64,000 nt of DNA from Sparassis latifolia (lineage: Eukaryota; Basidiomycota; Agaricomycetes; Polyporales; Sparassidaceae), in contig CM031556.1 of assembly GCA_018466975.1 (NCBI GenBank), positions 4,216,001 through 4,280,000 of the forward strand, read 5' to 3'. The notes under the pieces were generated by a model, which had not been told where the DNA came from, searched no databases, and saw only the letters and a list, made by a program, of their open reading frames with translations. A program made the position numbers and the translations under genes. This document shows, in pieces, positions 1 to 10,742 of this stretch (position 1 is its first letter; every line of letters begins with the position of its first letter).

Positions 1-840
1 AAATTATTATATTCATTATACTATATTATTAACTGATATTAAATGCTATGAAAAAAGTTAGTAGGTGATGTAGCAGACCTATAAGGCTCATGTAATAATG
101 TAATATATTATTGTTATAAATTGTGTTGCATACTCTTATATACTATTATAAGTTTTTTATAAATTATGATAAGATGACATCTTATAAGTAAGAGTATAAT
201 ATCATTAGAAGCATACTATATATTACTAAGCAATATACCAGTTATCGAATAACATTATAGACTATTATAATGCTTTTATTTAAAAAACACTAGCATTTTC
301 TTGTAACTTTTTGTATAAACATATAAATAGCATGCTGGGCTATTATAGTACTGTTGCAAAATGTTTGTAAGTAAAATATTAGATGAATAGCATACTAAAA
401 TATTGGAATGTAGTTATTAATAATACTTAGAGTATATAGGTAATATTATAAAATATTCTAATGCTCTATTTCTTTTTTATATCTGTATGAAATGAGTTTT
501 TAAATAGATGCAGTTAAAATAAAAACAAAGTTTCAGAGCTTCAAAAAATTCTACACTAACAAGAAAGACTTGAGTTCTTTATACTCATTAGTCTAACATA
601 AAATTTTAGTAGATTTTCACCTAAAGTGACTGTTTTGAGTAGATACAAATGGTGAAACCTTTAAATAGATACAGAATAAAATACAAGATGCTATGCAATG
701 CAATGGATCATTCTTCACAGGTAATTAACTACTAAGAAGTACTATAAAATGATAAATACATGTAAAAACAATTAAATGATGAGAAAAAGGCAGGAACACA
801 GAACCTCAGAAATTGTTCCTGCCATGCAAAGCAATGGCCC
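1..840. other. AT-rich non-coding stretch
   Basis: This stretch is strikingly A+T rich compared with the rest of the window, with long runs of TATA/TTAT words and no convincing open frame on either strand. Near its end, 789-798 (GGCAGGAACA) and 814-823 (TGTTCCTGCC) form a perfect 10-bp inverted repeat with a 15-base loop. The composition change at about 780-840 is abrupt. It could be degenerate repeat DNA or the edge of an AT-rich island. I see no gene in it. Confidence 0.6.
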
Positions 841-842
841 AC

Positions 843-2060
843 TCACCACAAGTTAGAGTCGGGCCATCGAATTCGCAGAGGTAGGATGGATGATAGGAGA
901 GTTAACAAGGTTGACAAGGGTGGGTAGGGCAGCAACTGTACACTGTCATACACAGGTGCTGCTGTCTCGGGGGTGTCCTGGGCGCGATGCCATGGCACTG
1001 CATCGCGGTCCGCTGGCACCATCGAGATTGGCTGCTCGATGGCACAGGAGAGTGGTGGCAGTCCATCGTAGACGTCAGATGCGGGGTGTGTGGTCAGCAG
1101 GGAAGGGGGGTGCGCAAGCAGTGCGCTCGAGTCCATGGGCACCATCAGGTGGTTCATGGCAGGGACAGCAGGGTGCACCTCCGAGCATACTGAGACTGCA
1201 TTGTTGTGGATGCACACCCCTCACACCAGTGACATGGCGTGGTGCATCGGCGATGCAGTAACAGGGTGCGTCAGTGATGCAGTGAGCTTCCGGGTCATGG
1301 CACTGGCATGGTGCACCCTTGGTGTTGGCAGCATGGCAGGCGCATCGTCCTGGGTATGCGCCTCTGGCATTGTCGGTGTGGTGTGGTGCATCAGTGATGC
1401 TGTAGGCATTAGCAGTGCTGGGTGCATTTGTGTGTCAGTGCCCGCGTGGCATGCCCTCAGTGCTGGTGGTGTGCCGGGCATGACGTCCACGTCCTGCACC
1501 GCGGCTGCTGTGAGCTTCGTTGCGCAGCTGCAGTGTGTCGGTGTGCTCGGTGCCACCTGCGCTGTTGGGCAGTTGGTGGCTCAGACAGCGAGGCGCATTG
1601 GCATTGGGCTGTCGTGGGCTTGCGCTCTTCATGCTGGTGACGTGGCCGGCGCATCGTCTGCATCCTGTGCTGAGGCTGCTGTGGGTGCGGTCATGCAGCC
1701 ACGCTGCATCGCTGTGCTCGGGTGCATTGGCACTGCGCTATTGTGGTTGCACGCCCCTGGCACTGGTGACATGGCAGGCACATCGTCCATGTCCTGTGTC
1801 ACTGCTGTCATGCGCATGCGTATGCTGTGATGCAGTGGTGTCGTGCATGAGAACGTCGGCGCTGTCGACATCGTTGGGTGCCCGGTGAGGTGGGTGCATG
1901 GCAGCGGCGCTGTGAGAGATGGCAGGGCGAGCATACCTCGCACATTCTGCTTCCTCAGCTCCTGCTCCTGGTAGCGCTGCGGCCATTCCTGCACCCTCTT
2001 CTTTGGCCTCCTCTCCTCCCTTCTCCTCTCCTTGGCCTCCTTTACCTCCGCACTCCCCTA
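843..2060. repeat. Degenerate G/T-rich repeat tract
   Basis: The plus strand is heavily skewed to G and T and is built from recurring words such as GGTGACATGGC, GCATCGTC and GGTGCATTGGCACTG. They recur at loosely spaced intervals of roughly 120-170 bp with strong divergence. Several frames stay open here by composition, but the translations are low-complexity strings of Ala, Cys, Val and Ser that resemble no protein domain. I read it as an old, decayed tandem repeat and not as a gene. Confidence 0.5.
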
Positions 2061-2099
2061 CCAGTTTTTGGGGCCAGTTTTTTTGGTCCTAACTTAGCA

Positions 2100-2607
2100 T
2101 GATAGTCTTGAGGTGGCACGGGAGCGACACAAGAGAGGGGGAAGTGGGGAGTGTGGTAGGAGTAGAGGTGTCACATTTGACGTGATCACATGTCATGTAG
2201 TGACACTTCCGTGCCACGTTGAACATTGCATGGGCAATGTCGGCTCTCCAGCATTCTGCAAGGGCATCAAGGTGGCAGTGAGCACACTTGATGGTGGTAA
2301 GGCCATCTTTGCAAGCATAGTGCTCGTGAAGGGTGGCGAGGTGGAGGTGTTGCTTGACCAGCCAGTCGGCGATTGTGAGCCAATGAGTGAGGTTGTTCAC
2401 CTCAACCCATCCTCACAGTGTGTTGGCAACACGGCCTATGTCACTGATGATGACCGTGACTTCAGAGGTCCTGAGAGGTGTTGCCAGATAGGTATGATGT
2501 GCAGGGCACAGTGAGTGCTCCTGCCCATCCAGCCAGTAGTATCCAGAGAAGAGTTCAGTTCACAAGGGCTGTGACCCGTGACTGAACCTAAGGTCGTTTC
2601 GCTACAG
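2100..2607. other. Unassigned stretch before the left arm
   Basis: An open frame of 133 codons runs at 2113-2514 on the plus strand, overlapped by a similar-sized frame on the minus strand. Neither translation shows a family I recognise, a signal peptide or splice-supported extension. It may be remnant repeat DNA. Nothing else is seen here. Confidence 0.35.
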
Positions 2608-2823
2608 TAGTCTGAAGTTATTTGCACGAAAGCTATGTTTTGTCAAACATCAATGCTCCAAATTACTAGATTCTACAATGGGCCTTAAAGGCACTACTTA
2701 GTAAGTACTATGCTCCAACATTTGGCAAGATTTGCATGCATCTCCGCTGTGCCTAGTATAAGCCACCTTCGTCATCAAATACCACTGGCTTTACTGAACT
2801 GGAGTCTCTACCGTTTCGGATGT

Positions 2824-5800
2824 CTAAACTGGCTGTCTCGTAGCATCTTCGGATTCCCCTCTCTCGGATTTGGGAGGCACAGGTTGTTTCCACTGCAGCT
2901 TGCTGTCAGGCTTCTCAAACTCCCGATCATTGAGTTGTTTGATGAGAAGAGGTTTAGACACCTCATCAAAAGTATCCACGAGATCCTTTGAATAAACGAT
3001 AGCAAGTCTGGCTAGGACGCTGGCAAACTGGAAGGCTCCCAACGCCGTAGAGATGTCCATGGTACGAGTCTGCCGCTCGAAAATTTCTATGAACTAACGA
3101 TGGCAAGCCGATCAGCAAGGACAAAGCAATCAGACTGAACGCAGCTCACTCCATCGCTACTCCAAGCAGCCGCAAGTGCAACCCTCGGGCCATTAGTAAG
3201 TCCACTGAAAACAGGCTTTTTGGTCAGCCCCAGCACGTCAAGAAATGTCGCTGCCGACGCGCAAGCCAGCCTGTGCTGATTTTCTCCCTTGCCAATATCT
3301 GTATCCTGCTTCTTGTATTCCATCATAAACACGGGTAGTTCCAGAACTGAGACAGGATTCTTGACTTTTGCATTCTTTCTCTGTCCTGCCGTCAGCACCT
3401 CGAGTCGCTTGGATATGGCCTCAAGATTCTCGTCGAGATATGCACGTGCCTCTGCATTTTCATACAGATGATCGGTTTCACAGACGGAGCTCGCGGTAAT
3501 GGCATAGTCGCGAGTCGGTAGCGAGGCAGTTTTCGGAGGGTTTCGAGGAGGAAGACCTTTCCCGGTGGAGTGTGGGATGCCCAGATTCGAAGGTAAAGCC
3601 TGGTCTGGGTCATCTACCTCCGGCACTGTTTCTAGGGCCCGAGCGGACGAATATAGTCGTTTCTGCAATTGATTCGGAGCTGCGCCAGATAAAATAGGCA
3701 TATCAAGGGATTCCTTGGATTCGTGCAAGCCCACGATGTAAGGGGCTTTTGATGATCCTGTGGCCACTAACTGCACGCCCTCGAGAAACTCCCGTCTCAC
3801 TGGAAGATCGATTGAGACCGTCCCGAGAGCGTCGCAAATAGCCCGATAGGGATCTTCTTTGAGACGCTCCAATGCGTATCCATCCCTCCTGCGATATCTC
3901 GACCAATCGAACGCATGATTGTGAATCTGGTGCTGTGCTATTTCCTCCAGGTCACGGGCTTGTTCAAGGAGATCTTCATTGCATCCGATCCGCTGCCTCA
4001 TCATCTCGTCATAAGTTTCACCGGAGTTGGGCCCACCAACAATGTGGGAATATAAGTTTCTCGCAGACCTTTGGTCCATAGCAATGGCCTTGGGTAAATG
4101 TATCATGCGCTCCGTTCTGTCCACTTCAATTAGATAGAGTGAAGGTCAATGATGACTAAAACCTACGACAGAATGACCCTGTTGTCCTCAGGGAGTTGAA
4201 GCTTTGGTGCATCACTCGACAGACTGCTCCGAGAATACAGGCTGATTGTTCCATTTAATGCATTCGTACGAGGCATGGATTCATTGTCTTCGTATGCGCC
4301 CATATATGGGGCTTTGGGCGATCCTGTGGCCACCAACTGCACGGCCGCGAGAGACTCCCGTCTCACTGGAAGGTCAATCGAGACTGTCCCGAGAGCATCG
4401 CAAATAGCCCGATAAGGATCTTCTTTGAGACGCTCCAACGCGTATCCATCCCTCCTGCGATATATCGACCAATCGAGCTCATGAGTTATAATCTGGACCT
4501 GTGCTATTTCCTCCAGGTCACGGGCTCTTCCAAGGAGATCTTCATTTCCGATCCGCTGTCTCAGCATGTCGACATAAGTCTCACCGGGGTAGAGCATACC
4601 GCCAATGTAGGAATATAGGTTTCTCGCAGACGTTTCGTCCATATCAACGGCCTTGGGTAAATATATCATGCGCTCTGTTCTGTGCACTTCAATTAGATAG
4701 AGTGTAGGTCAATTGATGATTAGAACTTACGATGGAATAACCCTGTCGTCATCAGGGAGTTGAAGCCTTGACGCATCACTCGAGCGACCGCTTCGAGAAT
4801 ACAGGCTGATTGTTCCATTTAACGCATTGGTGAAGAAGTCAAAGATAAGGGAATCGAAATCATGACGCCAAACGGACTCCGATGGAGGAATCACTGAACG
4901 GGCCTTCCTTTGCGCCCGCTTCGCCACGGCAAGAATCAGAGATAGACTTCCCTCCAGCAGTGGAAGGATCTCTGCGGGTACATCCCGCGGCACTACGGCA
5001 CTGAGTTCATGATGTTTCTGCGCTTGTGCAAACAACTCTTGTCGGAATGGTTCAAGGGAGGGATCAACCGAGGGTATATCACTCTGCCCCTTGTCAGCAC
5101 GCGATGATGAAAAGAAGATGAGTTGCTCACAAGTGTTTTCCAGTGCGACGGCCACGCGTCTCCTGCATGAATCTCATACAACGAAAAGATGACGGAGTTT
5201 TTACACAGTGCAGAGAGTACTACGCCTCTATCGAATAGATAGCCATGTATAAGTGCGCTATTCCCCACCTTCGCAGCTGCAGCGGCGAATCTAAGGATAA
5301 ATGTAAGAACTTAGCAGGTGCAGATAACATGCCGCCGCTTACGAAGAACATGACATCGGTTTGTACGCAGATTTCTTTGAGCCCTGACTCTTGCCTTCCT
5401 GTCTGTATTCAGGTGAGTATCGAAAATGATGAAGAGTCTGATGCTCACTTGAATTCCTCCTCTTCTGGAATGACAATCATCCTATATTGCAATCAGACAT
5501 TGTCACAAAAATTGCTCAGAAACTTACGGCAGGCTCGAAGGCGTAGAATCAGTAGATCTGGAGGAGCCCATTGAAGGAACAGACAACGAGTCCGTTGAAT
5601 CCTTCTTTCTGCACAACGAGTAAAGGTCACGCGAAGCAACGATACAATGACCAAATATTCGTACCTTGCCTTTTGTGCAGTCTTAGGATCCGCCGTCGCA
5701 GTCTTCTTAGAGTCAGTCATCGTGCTTGTGTATCAAATTTAACTTGAGGGACGATGGACGGGGGCACTGGCAGAATGCACTTACGTTGCAGGGTATTTGT

Positions 5801-7288
5801 AGGCAAGGCCTTCTGCCCACGCTTCAATCCAGTCACGCTGGCCCTCAGACGAGTCAGCGGAATTAACGTCTTCTTGTGTATCCAGACGCCACATAGAGAC
5901 AGAACCGTCCCGTATTTCCTCCGCGACCACCGTGACCGTAGCTTCTGAAACGCCACATGTTTTCGCCACTAGTCCTTGCAAGGCCAACGCAGCATGACAC
6001 AGTGCAAACGCTCCATCAAGCGAGGCCAGATCCAGGGACCCGTCTCGCCCTAAGGAACCAAGATGTACACGAGGCTGCGACGAATCATAAATGAGTAAGG
6101 GACAGGGACACAGTCTAGTCATGTATATCCTCACCAATGAGTCTTCTTTGTCGGCATCCTCGTCCAACCATCCGATGTAGAAAGAGATGGAGGTATCATA
6201 CTTGGAAAACCCGACACCAACGACAGGCTCGTGAATCTTCCACACATGTCGCTGGTAGAGAATCGCCATCATCACGAGAGGTAGATCATCTTCCTCCGCA
6301 ACGCACAGAAACGGCAGAGGGCATCGCTTCGGCAGTTCTCTCGATGGCGGATACACGAGGATGTGTGCGTTCAACTCCGCCGGTGGAGGGGGGTCGTACA
6401 CCGATTCTGAGTCACTATCGCTTTCCTCTATGAGAACGGGCTTCGCGCATAGGGAGAGAAATGTCGACATGGACATTGGTGAAGTGACCGAAACCGGCCG
6501 AGATGGTTCAGATGGTTCACTAGATTCGTCCTCATGTTGCTCCGCGTCCGGGTTGGGCGACTCTGCGTCAGAGTCGGCCTCGTCAGTATCAGGATCGTTC
6601 ACCATTGCATCAGATCCGTCCGCATTAGAGTTGTCGTCGGGGATCTCCGCAAAAACAGACATCAAAAGCGGTACCTGGATGGAATTCGACATGAATCTCG
6701 TAGGTACGTTCAGCCCGCCGCCACGGTAGCGTGGCAAGGCGACTAGAACGTTTTCACTTCACAAAACACGATGATCAGTTGAAAGATAGCACACTGCTAA
6801 GGGATGCTTACTCTATGGAAAAATCTGCTGTCACAGAGGACATCACGTTGGATATCATGACAATCAGGAATGATTCCTTCGGATTGGCGCTGCCACAGAG
6901 ACTATCGGATGAAATGACATTCCGCAACCTGGCGCAATCACTGAGAAGGGTCCCGAACATGCCCTGTAATTGCTGATCGAAGACCGCATCCTCGAGTGAG
7001 CCAGCATGCGATTTGAATGTGTTTTGCAATTCCTCCAGCAGGGGTTCCGTTCGAGGATCAACAGCAGGATAGGGACCCTGTGTATGGAGCATTTAGAGCA
7101 CAGAAAACCAGGCGATATAGTAAGGATGTATTTACCGCCGTTACCCAAGGTGGAACCCGTCGAGAATCTGTGAGTAGTCCGCCACATAGCTCACGCACGT
7201 TGAGCGGCCATTTCTGGCCATCGTCGACGAATTTGTGCCATGCGATATCTTCTTTCAGGATATGAAGATATTGCTTGAGGGGATCCAT
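2824..7288 (-). CDS. Gene A: large multi-exon protein of unassigned family
   Basis: I do not recognise a named family. The gene starts at 7288 (MDPLKQYLHILKED) and runs through about twelve exons. Readable blocks in order are: an N-terminal helical region; an acidic Ser/Asp/Glu-rich linker; a block around LPFLCVAEEDD and EPVVGVGFSK (about residues 250-330); a short Ser/Thr-rich linker; a block with MSCSS followed by a YLFDR segment; two related exons starting HRTERMI; and a C-terminal block with LPVFMMEYKK, GENQHR, PVFSGLTNG and FERQ. The last intron (GTGAGC to GTTAG, about 3070-3130) joins AAWSSDG to FIEIFERQ, so the final open stretch is the last exon and not a separate gene. The E-x-K after a hydrophobic strand resembles PD-(D/E)XK-like folds; this is inference. 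The stop comes 11 codons earlier than in gene C. All exons examined stay in frame. Confidence 0.7.
3735..4835 (-). repeat. Tandem ~565-bp intragenic duplication creating a chimeric exon in gene A
   Basis: Within gene A, the end of one exon (from TNALNGTISLYSR), the following intron and the start of the next exon (HRTERMI to PKAPY) occur twice in tandem at a spacing of about 565 bp. The middle exon (4163-4687) is therefore a chimera. Its first half resembles the start of the next exon (up to 4124) and its last third resembles the end of the previous exon (ending near 4735). Frame is preserved. Gene C has the same arrangement at about 51940-53040, while gene B has a single unit, so the duplication arose in the A/C ancestor. 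Confidence 0.85.
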
Positions 7289-8561
7289 CGAGTCCAGAAT
7301 GAGAAAAACCAGCTGTCATATATTGGTTTTCGCGGTGAAAACGAACAGTTTTAACGCCACAGGCGCTACGTCGCCGCGCGATCGAGATCTGATGCAGCCA
7401 CATAGAACTCAGAGGCGCTGGCCGCATGCTCGTGCAAACGTAGCTACGGACATCGTGTAAAAACAAACAATTGTATAAAACCCAAAGTTGTGAGTTCGAC
7501 CCTGAAAACCGCATAAATCCTAGTGACGCCAAAAAATTGAATATTGCAACACCAGCTCTCCAGATGAGCATAGTTAGAGACTGCTAATGCTTCCGGGAAG
7601 ACGTTCGTCACGGCAAGCCGAGAAACGCTATGATATGGAACAAGAGGGTGACTAGGGCCAGAGGTCCTGAGACATACATAACAAAACCAGGGGGGTGTTA
7701 GCACAGCAGATAACGGCCGCGCATCTGTTTCTCGGTCAGACGGCGAACTCAGGCAGATAATCTCGGCAAGGCAGACTTTTCTCCGTAGGAACGATGCTCA
7801 GGGATCAACACTAGCGACCAGCCGATAGCGCCGATATGCAAGATCGACGGACGAACGTACGAAGGAGCTTGTACTATGTGAGCCCCAACAAGCCCGACGA
7901 GCACAGTAGCCATCAGTTGCTGAGCTTGCAGTACAGATGGTCCAGCACGAAGTTAGTGCAGACGAGGTCTCCCACGCGTCATCCCCCGACCTGATCACCC
8001 GCGGGGAGAATTTCCTCCGCTATGTCAGAGTAGTGAACAACGTGAAAGTTATAATTCTGTCAATGGGACCTGCCTGATGCTATCGTGAGATCGCGGTACT
8101 GTGGTGTCGTTAGACGATGTAGCTCACCCCAGCAGAAGGAAGTCCAAGGAACTAGGCCATGAACATTCACGATAACGGTGAGGGTTTGGATTCCATCTAC
8201 CTGAAGATCTTCAGGAAAAGTAACGACGTCTAAGCACCGCACGTCGTGAACTTTGATTGTTTGGTGTCATTACTCGCTGAACGAAGGAGGTATATCAGAT
8301 CTCGAAGCGGTCGCATAGACCGAGTCAAGCCCTCATGCATCATGATGGGCCATCGGCAACCTTGTCCAGGAGCCACGCGCAGGGGTGGAACTCATTCGGA
8401 CAAAAATCGGATGAATTTGCAGGAAAAACTGTACTCACTTGCGAGGACATACTGGTGCCATGTCTGTAAGGTTGGTAGATCCACGCCGATAATATTGTCC
8501 CATATCAGACTGGCCCCCAGCAGACTTCAGAAATTGTGGACAAAGCGGAGACAGAGGTTGA
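7289..8561. other. Upstream region of gene A, conserved in both arms, no gene assigned
   Basis: About 1.27 kb upstream of gene A is conserved with 47598-49495. Open frames at 7444-7704 and 8246-8623 recur in the other arm. Their translations resemble no known domain and have indel differences between arms, so I treat them as non-coding DNA carried along in the duplication. The promoter of gene A should lie here. The site CATAGAAC near 7405-7415 is the unfilled counterpart of the hAT-like insertion in the right arm. Confidence 0.5.
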
Positions 8562-8580
8562 AGCTTGGTCTTGGTAGTCA

Positions 8581-8815
8581 TACTGTACTATTTCGACCAC
8601 GGCAGTCAACCGGTCACGCGTAACACGCGTGGGCAATGTCACACTGTCACAGGGCCCTTCGCCGCCCGATGGCGGCGATGTCCGCAGCCTTCTTGACCGC
8701 GCCAGCCCTATTTTCCGGCGCCTGCGCAGCGTCGGTGTGTCACACTCACTCAACCGGCGCCGGACTTTTGGTCACATGTCACACCCCGCGCCAGAGTAGT
8801 CGAAATAGTACAGTA
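8581..8815. mobile_element. Mariner-like MITE (15-bp TIRs, TA target site)
   Basis: Perfect inverted repeats lie at 8581-8597 (TACTGTACTATTTCGAC) and 8799-8815. Taking TA as the target duplication leaves a 231-bp element with 15-bp terminal inverted repeats starting CTGTACTATTTCGAC. No transposase frame is present. An internal hairpin, TCGCCGCC/GGCGGCGA, sits at about 8658-8677. Size, TIRs and TA flanks fit a non-autonomous Tc1/mariner-type element. It lies about 20 bp outside the end of the left duplication arm. Confidence 0.7.
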
Positions 8816-9333
8816 TCACACAATTCTCTCCAGTGGGAGCCCACATATGACACGAGGACCAGTCACCACCGGTCACCCCCATCCTCTCTCCAATGGATAC
8901 CACCTTTCCTACACGAGGGCGTCTTGGAATTGCTTGACGTCCCAAGATAAGAAGCTCTAAAATAACGACTTTTGCGCCATGTCGTAGAAGTCGAAGTACC
9001 TCGAAGAGGCGTTTCGACATCGACTTATTAATTTGGTATGTACGTCCACGGACAACGCACTCCGCTCTAGTATCACTATCTCCTCTCGGCCGTCGAGCTT
9101 GTTCAGCTCAGCACGATGTGCTCTGGAACCGAACCGGGCGAGACTGAGGCAGCTGATGAATCGATGACGTATCGTAGCCAAGTACTGGCCTGCGCAATCA
9201 TTACAAAAGTATCATTTCTTGCTCCGGACGTTTGAGCCATCTCGCTTTCCAGGGTCTCCGTCGTACAAAAGGAAGTAAGTCGGTTTGCTTCCGGTGTATC
9301 GCTTCGGACGTTACATGGATTCGTGCACAGAAC
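8816..9333. other. Intergenic region upstream of the NmrA-like gene
   Basis: This half-kilobase between the MITE and the NmrA-like gene shows no supported open frame. It presumably holds the promoter of the gene starting at 9334. I see no clear TATA box or other named element. Confidence 0.4.
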
Positions 9334-10406
9334 ATGACTATCCTCATCACCGGAGCAGCAGGCAGAACATCTACTTTCGTCGTCAGAGAGCTCTTGCAGA
9401 GTTCATCTGTCGCTCCGCAGAATCTCCGCCTTCTCGTCCATTCTTCCAACGCTGTGGAGAAAGTGAGGGCGCAGTATCCCCAGATCCCGGAGTCCTCCTT
9501 CGTCGTTGGGGATTATCTGGAAGCCAACACCCTCCCGCCCGCATTTGAGGGTGTGGATATCGTCTTCCACAATGCACCAACGTTCCATCCGTTGGAGACG
9601 GCAATGGGTATTGCAGTCATCAATGCAGCGAAGACGGCGGGCGTGCAGCATTTCGTGTACTGCAGCGTGCTGTTCCCAATCTTGACGAAGCTGCTGAATC
9701 ACAAGGTCAAGCGCGAGTGAGTCTTTGTCAGATGGTAATGATAACTTTATGGGAAATTGACGTGCTTCCAGTGTCGAGGAATATCTGATAGAGTCTGGGC
9801 TTAACTACACCATCCTCGAGGTGTGTCCCCTGTCGGATTAATGCCATCACGACTATATATTCACAGCCATCTCCCAGCCCACCTCACTCATGCAGAACTT
9901 CAACTTGAATCAAGTGCGGGAAAGCTCCACGGTTATTGCTATGTACTCCCCGAAAGTACTGCAGGGCTTCCTGGATCTTCAAGACCTCGCTGAAGTCGCG
10001 CGTCTTGTCATTCTCGACCCCGTGCCCCACAATCGTGCTCGGTACGAGCTCACCGGGCAGAACTGCACGTTGGAGGATATCACGAAGGAGATCTCTACCC
10101 GTTTGGGCAGGCAGGTTGTCTGTAAGCCAGTCTCGAGGGAAGAGGTTCTTCTTCCGAAGAGCACGTTGCAGCATGCTGAGCTGCTGAGTGATCTCGCCGT
10201 GGAGGGGATGGATAGGATGTTGTATTACTATGATAAGAGGTAAGCTTCAACGTTTGGGATCGCCAAGTGATACGACATGCCTGATATCTGCCCTCAGGGG
10301 AATTCCTGGTAACTATAATGTCTTGCGATGGTTACTTGGGCGAGAGCCTACGACGTGGGCCGACTTGCTTCGCCGCGACATCCAGTGTAATGAGAACGGT
10401 ATCTGA
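9334..10406 (+). CDS. NmrA-like NAD(P)-binding family protein
   Basis: A four-exon gene (9334-9716, 9772-9820, 9878-10239, 10298-10406) stays in frame across three short introns and gives about 300 residues, the usual length for the NmrA/HSCARG-like atypical short-chain dehydrogenase group. The start MTILITGAAGRTSTFVVREL carries the Rossmann motif G-A-A-G-R-T. Next come FVVGDYLE, GVDIVFHNAPTF and GVQHFVYCS, and the C-terminal NYNVLRWLLGREPTTW is typical of the fungal branch. Such proteins are cytosolic NAD(P) sensors or reductases; the substrate cannot be told from sequence. The catalytic Tyr-x-x-x-Lys of true dehydrogenases is not evident. The gene looks intact. Confidence 0.85.
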
Positions 10407-10742
10407 GTGAAGGACAATCCTATTCTTGTTGTACGGCTGTGTTTCCGCGTGGTGTGTACGATTTAAACATGTAGCATGGCGTTTTCTTGTCAAATTCTTC
10501 GACAGTGTATGCACCCTGACTTGCTGAAGCTTTCACGACGCCCGGTGGACGGTACGCCACCATCTGCGGATGGAATCAGTACCCAGGAGAAAAGACTATT
10601 AAGTGCGTACATCCAACAAAACTACATCGAGGAACAATACTACGCTATATTAGAGCACGAGCAAGTACGACAAAGAGTGGAAGATCCAATGATAGAAAAA
10701 GGAATGGTCATCGACATGCTTCCGTAGGCGAAGCCATTGTCG
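10407..10742. other. Short intergenic stretch with a weak open frame
   Basis: An 83-codon frame on the plus strand (10476-10727) begins MAFSCQILRQ. It has no recognised domain, no signal peptide and no homologue elsewhere in the window. It lies between the converging NmrA-like and first F-box genes, so 3' untranslated sequence is the simpler reading. Confidence 0.3.

Larger units (their letters stand above)
2608..8562 (+). repeat. Left arm of large inverted duplication
   Basis: This segment is repeated in inverted orientation at 47598-54050, with its outer tip at 63826-63947. Homology begins near the word AGTCTGAA at 2607-2614 and ends at GGTTGAA near 8562. It covers all of gene A, its introns and about 1.3 kb of upstream DNA, so it is a DNA-level duplication and not just protein similarity. 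The left arm lacks the 621-bp insertion at 48746-49366 and the copia element found in the right arm, and about 165 bp at the outer junction. The spacer between arms is about 39 kb. Confidence 0.9.

Noticed and set aside
1090..1830. 246-residue protein in the G/T-rich tract
   Set aside because: Several overlapping frames stay open on both strands because of the repeat, and the product is compositionally biased without domain features.
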